A stretch of DNA of 64,000 bases from Datnioides undecimradiatus (GCA_008933995.1 WARS01000031.1:3562001-3626000), one strand, 5' to 3'. Shown: positions 12,501 through 22,232, counted from the first letter of the stretch. Made by a program: numbers and translations. The notes: generated from the letters alone by a model not told the origin.

Positions 12501-15500
12501 TTTATTTGACAGTATAGAGGTAGACAGTAAATGAGGGGCGGGAGAGAGATGTGACCTGCAGCAAAATCAATTCATTGTAACTAAACTGTAATGCTTTAAA
12601 TTTCATACATTTCTGATATGGTCTTCCATATGCTTGGGCCAGAATATACTAATCTAATTAAAACAAACACAAGCTATTGAAGTCGGTCTGAAAGGACGCA
12701 CCTTAAAAGTATCAAAGGTTCATGAAAAAAACTTGTGAAAAATATGTTTCAGACACACACCCACAAGCTGCACTTCTCAGTTATATTTGCCTTTTTTTCC
12801 CCTCTAATGTAGTTTAATTTTGGTCCAGTGGTTCAGAGTTCATTAGCATCTTGTCTAGCTGCACTGCAGCACTGTCTAACACTCTGCTGTACAGCTGGCT
12901 ACACTGGTTAACTGTATTTGTCATGCAAATCATGTAAGAAGAGAGTCAGTACCAAGAGATACAGTGTTTTATTAACTTCGAGATAATGTAACTCGTCAGA
13001 CTTTATACAAAATAGAAGAGCAAAAGAAGAAGAAATGCGTGGAAAAAGGTACAGATGCATCCATACAGGACACAGGAGGCAACCGAAGGGTTTAAGTATG
13101 AGAACTATATCATATGCTGCTGCTGAGGTTTGATCCTTTGTAGAGATAATACAGTCAGGTTTATCCCAAAGGTCTGATTGATACCAGAAAGCTGGTATCA
13201 GTGGTTCATTTGCACGTTCCTTACATTCCTAGATGACATGAAGCACTGTTCTGCTGAAAAGCACTCCATGATGTTAAGGTGTACTCTGGCATCAAAATTT
13301 CATTTGATGGTTATAAATGCCACCCCCCAATGCCCCTAACTGGCCACTGCATTTCCCCACCGGGCTGTACAGTTATAATACTGCCACACTGTGCGTCTTG
13401 TTAGGCCACATGGTGAGTCTGCTGTAGTCACGGTACAGCAGCAGCTTCGATTCATCAGACCAGGCAAGCTTTTTCGAGTCATTGGCAGTTTGAAGCCATA
13501 AAAGCAGAAATGAGATGCTTTGTTAGCACCCAAGTCTGTTATTGTGCCCCACAGTTGCACTATGCTGTCGACTTTCGTACCAGAGCTACCCAAAGTCTCC
13601 TATATGTATCAATCGAGAGCCTGTGCCCACGTGGCTTGATAATGGTTTTTTTTAATGTTCAAGCACATTCATTATTCACTCATTCTGGGTGCCCCATTCA
13701 AACAGCAGCAATGCTTAAACCTGTTTTCCAGGCACCCTTGATCATGTCCTTTTCAAACCGGCGAGATCACGCTTGATGCCCTTTTTTGCTCATCTGTTCG
13801 CATGCAAATCAAATGTGGAAATTGAGTTGCCGTTGTTTGCACCTGTTTTATGCTGTGATATGCAAGAAAATGAGAAGGGAGAGCCTATTTCTTCCGTAGA
13901 GACAGGGGTTTCTGTTTTTCTGTTATTGTTTCAATAATTTTCTCGTGTTTATTTCTCTGCCCATCATTTCCAGTGTTGCCATCGTCCTTGTGGATATGGC
14001 AATGTATTCCCTTATATGGTGTACGGTAGACAGTACGCCATTATTGGCTTTAGGTGGATCAGGTTGTCCTGAGGAACTGTGGATTCAAACAAATATTTGT
14101 TTGTGAGGTGAAAAATGGAAACTACGCATAGACTATTCACAAAATTAAACTGTTTCTTTCTTTTATTTACCCAGTGAGGATGCCATGGAGTACTCCAAAG
14201 AGTTTGTCACATCTGTGGTATTAGGAAAAGACCTGGTACCAAGGTATTTCTTCTACTACATTAGTACAGTACAGTGGTGAAGTTCTCTCTGCTGCAGTAT
14301 TACCACAACAGACGAGTGCTGCTGATCTCTTCTAGGCTCGGCCTGTCCCAACTGGAGGGTTTCCGACGCCACCTTCTGGAAGTCTTACAGAAAAGTAACA
14401 AGCCAAAGGTGACTTTATGTCTGAGTGCTGTAGACAATGACAGCCAGACTGTGAAAACATCATAATGAAATACAAGAAACTGACTCAGTGTGCGATCAGC
14501 TTGCTCGTATGTATCTTCGGCTATTGCAGTGTTTCAGGGGAATTTTGGGGAACAAACATAACAGTTTATTATATTTATATTCATCTTCACTCATCAAAAT
14601 GCAGTACATGAGCCCAGTAGCATCAAACTTTTTTTTCAGGTTTACAAACAACCTCTCAAAATTGCAGTAACAGTGTCTCTGCTGTAATTAAAACACTGTG
14701 CTTTATGAAAAAAACAAAACATACAGAAAAGGTTATGGTTGCGCTACTAAAATGCATTTTTCTTTTCAACAGTGGAGGATCATCGCGGGTGGCACCAAAT
14801 GCATCCCGAAATCAGAGCTTCCACTGGAGGATGATGATCCTCAATCTCAGCCAGCAGCTCCCCCGAGCAGTCGTCTGTGGCTCCACCCCAGTGACCTCAG
14901 CATTGCCCTGTCAGCATCCACCCCCCTCTACCCTCCTGGCAGGATCATTCACGTGGTGCACAACCACCCTCCAGAGACATGGTGAGAACATTGATTTGAG
15001 AGCTGTGGGTAGATTATAACCGTTAAATCCCCGACTGTCGTTCTTTACTGTTCCTGTTTGCTGAAGAGTCCAAAAGTGAGATCAGTCATCAGTTGAGTGC
15101 TATTTGATGGTTAAAGCTTGTGTTTGTACAGCACATACATTTTATCATGCAGCCCCAGATCACAAATGTTCAAGTGGTTGTATAACTGCTGCGTGGACGC
15201 AGTTACCTCAAAGCAAATCTTTATATTTGTTTCACACCTGTGACAGCAAAGAGCTGGCAGCTCAGCTCAGACATACATTGCATATTTGGGACAGTGTAGG
15301 TTTACAGTGTGTTACACAGGATTACCCTCCTCTTCTATCCGCACTCTCTGCTGTGCTGTCTTATGTCATATTTTATTTTATAGTCTTCTTTTCTTGAGGG
15401 GACATCTTCAGCAATAAAGTCTTTATATGATATGGTAAAAAATGTGTACTGACATTTGTACTGATTCCTTTCGACACTGGAATCAACCATGGCACATGTT

Positions 15501-18500
15501 GGCATCAGCTGGTCTTTAATCCAAGGCCAAAATGCATTTCAGTGATCTCATGAATAACAGGTGCTTGCCATTTTATATCTTAAAAGAGGTTTCTGTGATA
15601 TGACAAGGCAACACCAGGTGTTAAACATCTGGAAAAACTGATATTGTGTTATCTTTATCCACTTGTGAAGTCAGATAACACTGTCTGGTTGGCTTTGAAT
15701 GTTTGTGGCTTCTGTAACACAATCAAAGGTAAATGGTAGTTGTATGCAGATGACCACTGGTAACCAGTTAACTCAAGGGAGGCCAACTTAGTTGCGACAG
15801 CCTGGTCTGTGGTTATTTATGAAGTCTATCACAACATATCCACTCAGTGGCATGTTGGCTTAGATTACACTTCTTCCACATACACACATCCTCAAATGAG
15901 AGTGAAGGATACTGAGGCAGGCTGTTGCTAAATCAGCACACGTGTTTGACTTCCTCTTTAATTAACAGACTTTCTCTCTTCCTGTCTGTAGCTGTGGCCA
16001 GGAGGAGCCAACCTACTCAGCTCTGTGGGGGGACAACAAGGCCTTCGATGAGGTCATCATATCACCCGCCATGCTTAATGAGCACATGCCCCACATGGTG
16101 ATGGAGGGCCTAAACAAGGTCTGTTTTATCTCTGTTTGCATGCAGATGGATTTGAGGGGAGGGGTGCATTTGAAATGGTGGTGAAATTACTTTTACATCT
16201 TGTTCCTGACTGAACACTGGGTAACTCAATTGATGGATGACAAGTACTTGTGAATTGCCAACTCCAACTCTAAAAATTTAAATGCATTAACAACTATTTT
16301 TAACATATGTTCATAAAGGGGGCGATACCACCAAAAATCACATTGTTGTGCTGTGTCATATAAGAACTTATCTGGACTAAAGCCTCTGGTGTCAGTGTTA
16401 TCTAATATTACAGACAGAGCCCATTTTTGGTAGATCCCATGTTTAAATACTGTCTTAAAAAAATGTTTTCTGACATTACAATATGATTTCTGATGTATTT
16501 CAATCCATGCTGTGCTGTGACAAGTAACAGTTACAACAATAAACAGTAGTCCTCCCCAGAGGCTGAAGCAGAGTTCAGTTATTATCAGTTATAGAGGGTC
16601 AGATGAAGGTGGCTGATGCATTTATCCTCTCTCTGGCCTTTGAACTCAACCCATTTCATGATTAAACATCTATAAAGACAGTTTTCTAATATGCTGAAGT
16701 GATTAAGTTTAGTGTACCATTAAAAGCCACACTACTGCAAAAGACACAGTTTCTCTTTTAGTGGTATGTCCCTCCAGTGTTCAGTTAAAAATGATTTTTG
16801 AAGATTTGACCGAGTGAATCTGAAACCTGTATAATTTATGCATGTGAGCCGTCTTTAACCTACAACTGACCAACCACCTTTTTTGTTTTTTGTTTTCACT
16901 TTGCTCCAGTTTCAAAGCATGGGAAATGTTCACTTCTGGTCGGTTTCATGGTGTCCTCTGGTCTTTACTGAATCACAAGCATTGAACGCATCTTCAGATA
17001 ACAGGGGGTTAAGGTGTATGATTGCATGTGACTGATCCACTTTGGGGATTGCACTTGTCTTGTGGATGATGAGTTAAGTTTGTTCCTCTCTGTGTACAGT
17101 GTGCCTCTGCTTGGTTTTGCATTTGTTTGCAGTCCCTGTGTTAGTTTGTCTTTGGATGGATGTTTTGTGTGCGTGTGTGTTGCAGTCTGCTGTGCCTAGT
17201 CTGTAGTATGATACTTGTGGTGTTTCTGCAGGTACTGGAACCATTTTGTCCCCTGTCTGAGCAGGAATATTTGGAACCAGAGGAAGTGGAAGTCTGTCAG
17301 CCTACCAGCAGTACCACTGTGCTCATAACCTCGCAAACAGAATTAAACTTTCATCCTCTTCCCTCTGATTCCCCATCTCCCACACACAAAGACCTGTCTT
17401 GCACCTCCCTCATAGAGGCTGTTGCGACCTCTGTCCCTTCGACTGTCGTTACTTCTTCCTTTCTTTCAGTTTCCGAGTCTGTTCCTCCTCCTCCTCCTCT
17501 GTCAGCCTGTACTTCTTCCTCACAGCTGTGCTTGGTGTCTGTCACCCCACCTGCTAACAGTCCCTCCGACCCTCACACAGGAGCGCTCTCAGTTGATGAT
17601 GATTCATGCATTACAGCCCAAACCCAATCTGACCCACCCAGCTCTCACCACTGTGAAGATGTAATTGCTGCTACTCTTTCTGAAATCCAATTGGCTGAGT
17701 CTGACTGCACTCAGATAGAAAATTGTCCAGTCAAGACAATAACAGCATGTAGTGCTCCACTGCAAGATGAGGTCTGTAGTTTACAAGTGCCAAACACCCC
17801 TAGTGACTCTCTGGCATAAAATCTATGACGCTCAGTGTTAGCCTTCATTAGCCTCTGTGCACAATACTCACTCTAGAAGTGTCTGTTGAATGAACAATTT
17901 ATCGTGAACTCAACAGGAAAAAACCTTTTGCTTGATATGTAAAACTCAGGCTCTGTCCGTCCTTGGCAAAAGGCCATCCCAAAAGACTGGCACTAACATC
18001 GTAGAGGGAGCCTGTCATTTCCTCCACAAAAGAAGCCATGTAAAACCAGAATGCAACGGAGCTCAACTGGTATAGCAGTTTAGGAGAAACTGGAAAAACG
18101 TTCTCTCTGGCGCGCGCGCGCCGTTAAGACTTCCTCCTCACTTTCTTTCCACTTGTACATAAAATTAATGGCTGGATGCAACAAGTCCAGGCAAGCTCAC
18201 TGGATAGTAGTAAAGGGCGTTCCAAAAAGTAGGAGACAGGAAAAAATTAGAAGAATGTAAAAAGTAGACAAAGCAAGCGAAGGCATTAGCATTTACTGGC
18301 ATGCCCAGTAAACTTTAAAGTGGAATAAAAGCTATTTACAGCCCTGTATGATGAGATCAGACCCACCTGCACTCCTTTTCCTTTTAATGAGATTCATCAT
18401 CCAGCTTTCCTCCATATCCACCCTTCATTCTTTTCCATTCCTCTCACAGTTTACGGTACATTTGGTCAAGTGCTGTGGCATGAACTTGCTAACCCCGTTC

Positions 18501-21500
18501 CTCGAGCTAACAAGTTTTCTTTGTGTTCACAAAGTTTCCATGGTAACCTAATTTCTTCCACATTAACTGCTCTTTCTTCCTACTTGGCTGCTTTTTTCAG
18601 TAGCTGCAGCTTGTCTCTCTGGATAGCTTCTTCCTTTTTGAATTCTTTATTGAAAGCGCACATTCAGCTTTTCCTCAATCATAATCCCTTCAAGGAATTG
18701 TCAGTTACTCATCAGCAGCAGATGGAGTGGCAAGGGGGAACAAATGTGTAAATATGGAGTAGTCTGCTCAGCTCCTCTCTCTGCTGTAAAATTGCTCACT
18801 GCGCCTGAAAAATTTCTAATTTCTCCCTGTTATTGACTTGATATAATAAGGGATTTCATTAACTCTGAAGACTGGATTTTGTTTTTATGTCTTCCATTGT
18901 GCGTTTTCATGATGTGCCCTCATAAATTCTAAATGTCGTATGAATCTGTGGCTGTAGGGATTGCAGTACATTATTGCATAATGCAAAACTCCAAGTATAG
19001 ATTTTTCTCTCTGGGTGGGGAGTCTGCAGTCTGATGCTGTTTTTTAGTTTCAGGTTTGTGGTCGTTGTGCTTACAACCGCAGTTGATGTTTGATATTGTT
19101 TGTGCCAAAAGTTGCTGTCATTTATCACTTGCAGTAATCTTGTCGTCATGTAACATCACTCACCCAAGTAACGTTGTCATGTTTTCATATGTGATCCATA
19201 ACACATGCTAAACATTTGTTTGTTGTTCAGTGCCGTTTTTAACTTATTGAACTTGTGTCCCCAAAGTTCTCAGTCTTTGTTTACATTCATTTCCATTGAA
19301 TTTTGCCATTCTGTGTTCCGTTTTCACACGAATTGTATGTTTTTATTTGTGTGTTTTCATGTCTTACTGTTCTAGTTGTTTTTATATAATGTGCTTCCAC
19401 CAAGTGCTTTAACTCATTAAAGGTAACCAATTATATGTAATTGTGTGTTGATGTGATTTGCCATCAGTGTCCATTCTCCTCTTGCTTTAACTGTTAACAC
19501 AACACAGTTAACATTTTGTGCTACTGGGTTTTCTTGAATGCATTTGAAGTTGCATATGCAGTCGGCTTATGGTGGTTTACTATTCCTTATCGTAGTGCAG
19601 GTCTCGCTTAGTTCCTGCAGAGGCATTATGACTCCATTGTGGGTGTTTAATGTCAGCTGGAGTAGGTGTGAGCTCACCTTTAGATTGCGCTTACATTTAT
19701 CTGAACTACACTGTGCTTTAATAATAGATGTAATCATATCTGCAGCTGAATATAGATGTAGTGGTTTCTTGGATAAAGTTATTGAAAACCCTTATAATCT
19801 AAGGATGATTGATCCAAATGAATCTGCATTTGTGAACTCATATTTATTCTTCATGTGCCTGATAACTTGTTTTGGGTTTTTTTTTCATCCAGCTTGGTCA
19901 AATAGAAGAGGAATGGGCATGTATTGGAGGAAACAATGTTCTAAATGATTAAATGAGTCAGTGGGGTTATTTATTAGTTCAGCCTACAATAAGCAAGTAA
20001 TAGGGTGCATTGATTTAGTACATCAGCAAAATACGTCTACACAATTTTGGGAGTGAAACTCTTTTCCTGTTAGAACTGAGCTTTTGAATCTTTCTGCAGT
20101 GTGTTTATATGCATTTGTTGTTCTGTTCATTCTTAATACTCTCTTAATGCTTGTTTCCTTCTCTGTCAAGTCACACGTGTCTGTTCATACCTTTGTGCTT
20201 GTGACAGGTGCTGGAGAACTACAACAAAGGGAAAACAGCTTTGCTGTCAGCAGCTAAGATCATGGTGAGCCCCACAGAAGTGGACTTGAACCCAGAGTCC
20301 CTGTTCATGGATGCATCAACAACTTCTCAGCAGCCGACGCCTACAACCCACCACCGCAGGAACAGTAGTGTTCGGTTAGTACACCAGGCCCTGCTGTGGG
20401 TGTGCTGGAGCCTAAAAGAATATATAAAACAACTTGTTTGATCCTCTGTGTATTCTGTTCCCCCTCTGACTAATCATGGAGCAAACCTCCTCCTAAACTG
20501 TAGGGATAAACTTGGGGACATGTCTCATTTTTATCTTGCCAGTGCTGAACAATACGACTGCTACTAACTGCTGCTTTATTGTTTTCTCAAAATCATCATT
20601 TCTGCCTGTTCTGTTTTAAAACAAGACAAAAACCATTGTCATGGTAAGCAAAGCATGCTCATACTAATTTTGCATAATGTGCTCCCTTCTCTCATGCACG
20701 CATGCACGCTGTCTGACCACAGAGCAGTTGCAACGTATGGTAGTATTCAGTTCCCACCTCGCCCTCTCTGGTTTAGCCCCTGTCCAAAGTCAGTGTGATC
20801 TCCTGGTAGTGATGGTTGAATTCTGATGTTACCCTTCCTGTATTAGATGCTAATACAAGATTATGTATGTCACTAGGGTTCACTTCTGGCCTCCTAGTCC
20901 ATCCTTTTCTATTGTCTTTCTGACGTTTATGTTTTGTTTTGCTAGTAGTGTGCACCTAGTCTGTAAAATCTAGATATGGTTTAAATACTAACACGTCCCA
21001 GATCTTCCATCTTTAACCCCCTGTAAGTTGTTTTGACCCGTTTTTTATGTCTGCCTTGTGTTTTGGCTCCCCTCTCCTCTCCTTTCCCTGTCGCTGCTCT
21101 CCAACCCGGTCTTCTCCTCTCCTCTAGTTCATGTGCCCAGTCTGAAATATCTCTGGATGGTTTCTCTGAGTGCCCTCCTCCCCCAGTGCCTGTAGTGCTG
21201 CGTGGAGCACGGGAACGCCTGGCAGTGGAGCTAAGGGACCGCAAAGCACCACTGGCTGTCATGGAGAGTCTCTCAGACGCCGAATCGCTCTATAGTCTGG
21301 ATTCCCGACGCTCCTCTGCTGCACTAAGGGGTTCGCCAATGCTGAGTAGCCTCCCATTCCCTTTGGATGCTCCAATCCCAGAGGAGAATCCATCTCTCAG
21401 CTCTCGCACTGAACTGCTGGCTGCCGACTGCCTCTGCCAGGCAACGCCGGAGCACCTGGGTGAGGTTGGGCCCTTCTTTACCCCACTGGAATCCAGATCC

Positions 21501-22232
21501 ACCCCGGACTACCCCATGCGACTATCTCCTGCCACACCTCGCTACAGTGGACACCATTCCCCAGCTCTCCTAAACCAGAGCGTCTTGGCTCAACCATATA
21601 AGCCAGAGTCTAATGCCAACCCAAAAATGCTTCCTGATGGGGATCACCAACAGATTCCTGGTGTCTACAGCCCCGGGAGCACTCCCAACGCTCCTCTCAG
21701 CCCGCATATTGGTTCTAGACCAATGGATATAGAAAAGGAAGATTGGGAGCTGGAGACAGCTGAGAAACAGTTAGGTGCAGAGACCAGACCAGCAGCTTCT
21801 ACTCCTCCACCTCAACTATCCAATGGGAACCCCAGCCAGGCAGTGCTGGAGTTTGCCCAGTACTTAGACTCTCTGTTCAGACTGGACGGCAGCAGCTCGC
21901 CACCTCTGGAGCTGTCTGACGGGGAGTCCGAGTCGGGACGGGGCTCCTTTGGGCAGGGTGAGTGTCTCGGAGATGGACAGCAGTTGGATGACAAACAACT
22001 TCTGGCTAGAGCAACACTGGAGCCTAACCTAGTCCCAAAGCCCCCACGCACTTTTGCTGGATCTGCTGACCCCTCTTCGGGCATCTCTTTGTCACCCTCC
22101 TTCCCTCTCTCGTCATCCGAGGAGCTCAACGACCTCTCCCCCGGTGAGGGTGCCCTGCCAGCCATGCACTCCCTACGAACATCTACCCCATGCCACTGTC
22201 CTGAAGAGAACACACTATCATCCATGGTGTAG
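6483..22232 (+). CDS. dagla: Diacylglycerol lipase alpha (sn1-specific), whole coding region, 19 coding exons
   Basis: The product hydrolyses the sn-1 acyl chain of diacylglycerol at the plasma membrane to give 2-arachidonoylglycerol, the main endocannabinoid. Exons: 6483-6577, 6665-6876, 7080-7181, 7277-7415, 7565-7652, 8294-8428, 8529-8606, 8891-9015, 9347-9497, 10841-10924, 11294-11371, 11651-11731, 11971-12113, 14175-14243, 14336-14408, 14773-14981, 15992-16118, 20208-20374, 21128-22232. They total 3261 nt (1086 residues plus TAG; the human protein is about 1042). Every junction is GT-AG and every phase matches. Order: start [16 protein letters not shown], four membrane helices (about residues 20-160), cytoplasmic alpha/beta-hydrolase domain with GHSLG (Ser471), GKDLVP (Asp523) and EHMP (His652), then a long Ser/Pro-rich tail with a PPRTF Homer-type motif at 1024-1028. 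It is alpha rather than beta because of the long tail and the near-identical N-terminus. An alternative end is listed separately (17232-17819). Confidence 0.96.
6665..6876 (+). CDS. dagla: dagla coding exon 2 (residues 32-103)
   Basis: This exon completes membrane helix 1, then encodes an extracellular loop with two Cys ([18 protein letters not shown]) and helix 2 (about 60-80). CTCAG acceptor, GTGAGA donor. Confidence 0.95.
7080..7181 (+). CDS. dagla: dagla coding exon 3 (residues 103-137)
   Basis: Encodes membrane helix 3 ([19 protein letters not shown]) and the short loop [19 protein letters not shown] acceptor, GTGAGT donor. Confidence 0.94.
7277..7415 (+). CDS. dagla: dagla coding exon 4 (residues 137-183)
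   Basis: Encodes membrane helix 4 ([17 protein letters not shown]), then the basic cytoplasmic juxtamembrane stretch [21 protein letters not shown] acceptor; GTATTA donor, weaker than its neighbours. Confidence 0.94.
7565..7652 (+). CDS. dagla: dagla coding exon 5 (residues 183-212)
   Basis: Encodes [18 protein letters not shown] followed by [11 protein letters not shown], the conserved cytoplasmic linker between the membrane bundle and the catalytic domain. Confidence 0.93.
8294..8428 (+). CDS. dagla: dagla coding exon 6 (residues 213-257)
   Basis: Encodes [18 protein letters not shown] and then [19 protein letters not shown], a strongly conserved segment of vertebrate DAGL-alpha. 135 nt, phase 0 at both ends. 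TACAG acceptor, GTATCA donor. Confidence 0.94.
8529..8606 (+). CDS. dagla: dagla coding exon 7 (residues 258-283)
   Basis: Encodes [18 protein letters not shown] plus RYLDLKNS. 78 nt, phase 0 at both ends. The acceptor (TTTATAAG) has a poor pyrimidine tract, but the product segment is unmistakable. Confidence 0.93.
8891..9015 (+). CDS. dagla: dagla coding exon 8 (residues 284-325)
   Basis: Encodes [20 protein letters not shown], then [20 protein letters not shown]. The Cys-rich end leads into the variable loop before the catalytic core. The donor GTAAGC leaves phase 2 (CC|). Confidence 0.92.
9347..9497 (+). CDS. dagla: dagla coding exon 9 (residues 325-375)
   Basis: Encodes [20 protein letters not shown], then [19 protein letters not shown], part of the catalytic domain. 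The 5' boundary is the least certain in the gene. The CCAAG acceptor at 9345-9346 is the only nearby AG I found in the required phase. The stronger-looking ATCAG (9357) and CTCAG (9380) are out of phase. Confidence 0.85.
9498..10840 (+). other. dagla intron 9 (coding-exon numbering)
   Basis: 1343 nt between coding exons 9 and 10. It holds a T16 run at 9608-9623. No coding or RNA gene was recognised. Confidence 0.8.
10841..10924 (+). CDS. dagla: dagla coding exon 10 (residues 376-403)
   Basis: Encodes [20 protein letters not shown] and IRGTLSPK, a core beta-strand region of the lipase_3-type fold. ATGCAG acceptor, GTGAAT donor, phase 0 at both ends. Confidence 0.94.
11294..11371 (+). CDS. dagla: dagla coding exon 11 (residues 404-429)
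   Basis: Encodes [20 protein letters not shown] plus TWLGHK. 78 nt, phase 0 at both ends. GTCAGG acceptor, GTCAGA donor. Confidence 0.94.
11651..11731 (+). CDS. dagla: dagla coding exon 12 (residues 430-456)
   Basis: Encodes [20 protein letters not shown] and QAFGRDL, the helix preceding the nucleophile elbow. CTCAG acceptor; the GTACAC donor is weak. Confidence 0.93.
11971..12113 (+). CDS. dagla: dagla coding exon 13 with catalytic serine (residues 457-504)
   Basis: Contains the nucleophile elbow [11 protein letters not shown]. Ser471 is the expected catalytic nucleophile (human Ser472). It continues [20 protein letters not shown] to PGGLL. CACAG acceptor, GTGAGT donor. Confidence 0.96.
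12497..12565. repeat. Teleost dispersed-repeat fragment
   Basis: The stretch containing TTTGACAGTATAGAGG, then TAGACAGTAAATGAGGGG and GACCTGCAGCAAA, closely resembles a short repeat I associate with many spiny-rayed fish introns and UTRs. Recognition is from memory; a masking search would settle it. Orientation and family are not assigned. Confidence 0.55.
13300..13800 (-). mobile_element. Decayed Tc1/mariner-like transposase relic
   Basis: Read on the minus strand, about 13750-13680 gives [15 protein letters not shown], like the N-terminal helix-turn-helix of Tc1 transposases. Next comes an [15 protein letters not shown] segment (about 13600). At about 13475-13440 lies [12 protein letters not shown], like the WSDES(K/R)F block around the first catalytic Asp. 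The order and orientation are those of a transposase, but the frame is broken by several stops and shifts and the spacing is short. No terminal inverted repeats were found. It is a dead fragment, not a gene. Confidence 0.55.
14175..14243 (+). CDS. dagla: dagla coding exon 14 with catalytic aspartate (residues 504-527)
   Basis: Encodes [20 protein letters not shown] then LVPR. Asp523 in GKDLVP matches the catalytic Asp524 of human DAGL-alpha. The preceding intron (2061 nt) carries a Tc1-like transposon relic. Confidence 0.94.
14336..14408 (+). CDS. dagla: dagla coding exon 15 (residues 527-551)
   Basis: Encodes [20 protein letters not shown] and SNKPK. Only 92 nt of intron separate it from the preceding exon. 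CTTCTAG acceptor, GTGACT donor. Confidence 0.93.
14773..14981 (+). CDS. dagla: dagla coding exon 16 (residues 552-621)
   Basis: Encodes [20 protein letters not shown], a variable acidic/Pro-rich insert (about residues 570-584), then [20 protein letters not shown] and [10 protein letters not shown]. The insert position corresponds to the regulatory loop covering the active site in DAGL-alpha. Confidence 0.94.
14982..15991 (+). other. dagla intron 16
   Basis: 1010 nt between coding exons 16 and 17. No coding, repeat or RNA feature was recognised. Confidence 0.75.
15992..16118 (+). CDS. dagla: dagla coding exon 17 with likely catalytic histidine (residues 621-663)
   Basis: Encodes [20 protein letters not shown] then [20 protein letters not shown] and LNK. 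The His of EHMP (about 652) is the best candidate for the third triad member. The exon ends AAC AAG|GT at phase 0. It can join either of two downstream acceptors, 17232 or 20208, without a frame change. Confidence 0.94.
17232..17819 (+). CDS. dagla: Candidate alternative 3' terminal coding exon of dagla (195 codons plus TAA)
   Basis: A TTTCTGCAG acceptor at 17223-17231 is followed by an open frame, continuous with coding exon 17 (phase 0), for 195 codons to TAA at 17817-17819. The exon opens V-L-E-P, echoing V-L-E-N of the canonical next exon. The frame encodes an acidic start ([12 protein letters not shown]), then a Ser/Thr/Pro-rich, probably disordered tail with a Pro run (PPPPPLS). AATAAA at 18324-18329 could polyadenylate it. 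The isoform would be about 858 residues: all catalytic residues kept, and the canonical tail with PPRTF replaced. I do not recognise this tail from any family. It could be chance, but a frame this long, in the right phase and bounded by splice and stop signals, argues for a real exon. Confidence 0.65.
   Translation, partial: VLEPFCPLSEQEYLEPEEVEVCQPTSSTTVLITSQTELNFHPLPSDSPSPTHKDLSCTSLIEAVATSVPSTVVTSSFLSVSESVPPPPPLSACTSSSQLCLVSVTPPANSPSDPHTGALSVDDDSCITAQTQSDPPSSHHCEDVIAATLSEIQLAESDCTQIENCPVKTITACSAPLQDEVCSLQVPNTPSDSLA
18109..18122. repeat. (GC)6-type perfect palindrome GGCGCGCGCGCGCC
   Basis: A 14-bp perfect palindrome of alternating C and G in an otherwise AT-rich, CpG-poor intron. It lies about 290 bp after the stop of the candidate alternative dagla exon, so it would sit in that isoform's 3'UTR. 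Alternating CG is the classic Z-DNA-forming sequence and would fold as a very stable hairpin in RNA. Confidence 0.9.
18324..18329 (+). terminator. Polyadenylation signal AATAAA for the candidate short dagla isoform
   Basis: Canonical hexamer about 505 nt after the TAA of the candidate alternative terminal exon. It is 1.9 kb before the next canonical exon, so its use would end the transcript inside the intron. The hexamer alone is common, so support is modest. Confidence 0.4.
20208..20374 (+). CDS. dagla: dagla coding exon 18 (residues 664-719)
   Basis: Encodes [20 protein letters not shown], then [20 protein letters not shown] and the start of the variable tail to HRRNSSVR. This is the canonical continuation found in vertebrate DAGL-alpha. 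GTGACAG acceptor; GTTAGT donor, phase 2. Confidence 0.94.
20375..21127 (+). other. dagla intron 18
   Basis: 753 nt with a pyrimidine-rich 3' end (21061-21127). No coding or RNA feature was recognised. Confidence 0.8.
21128..22232 (+). CDS. dagla: dagla coding exon 19, canonical C-terminal tail (residues 719-1086)
   Basis: The acceptor CCTCTAG at 21121-21127 completes the split Arg codon, giving [15 protein letters not shown], the counterpart of human SQSEMSLEGFSE. Further conserved islands are LATMESLSDTE-like ([20 protein letters not shown]), [20 protein letters not shown], a VLEF-type motif ([14 protein letters not shown]) and [25 protein letters not shown] at 22041-22055 (residues 1024-1028) fits the PPxxF Homer-binding consensus. 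The long Ser/Pro-rich spacers are divergent. Stop TAG at 22230-22232. Confidence 0.95.

Larger units (their letters stand above)
12114..14174 (+). other. dagla intron 13, repeat-bearing
   Basis: 2061 nt. It begins with a TG-rich tract (12123-12165) and holds two transposon-type fragments, listed separately. Nothing coding for dagla was seen. Confidence 0.8.
16119..20207 (+). other. dagla intron 17, host of the alternative exon
   Basis: At 4089 nt this is the longest dagla intron within the coding region. Apart from the open exon at 17232-17819 and its presumed 3'UTR, nothing else was recognised. A 136-codon open frame at 19538-19948 has no acceptor in phase and no family resemblance. Confidence 0.7.

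Noticed and set aside
19538..19948. 136-codon frame in dagla intron 17, considered as a second alternative exon
   Set aside because: No phase-compatible acceptor near its start and no coding-like composition.
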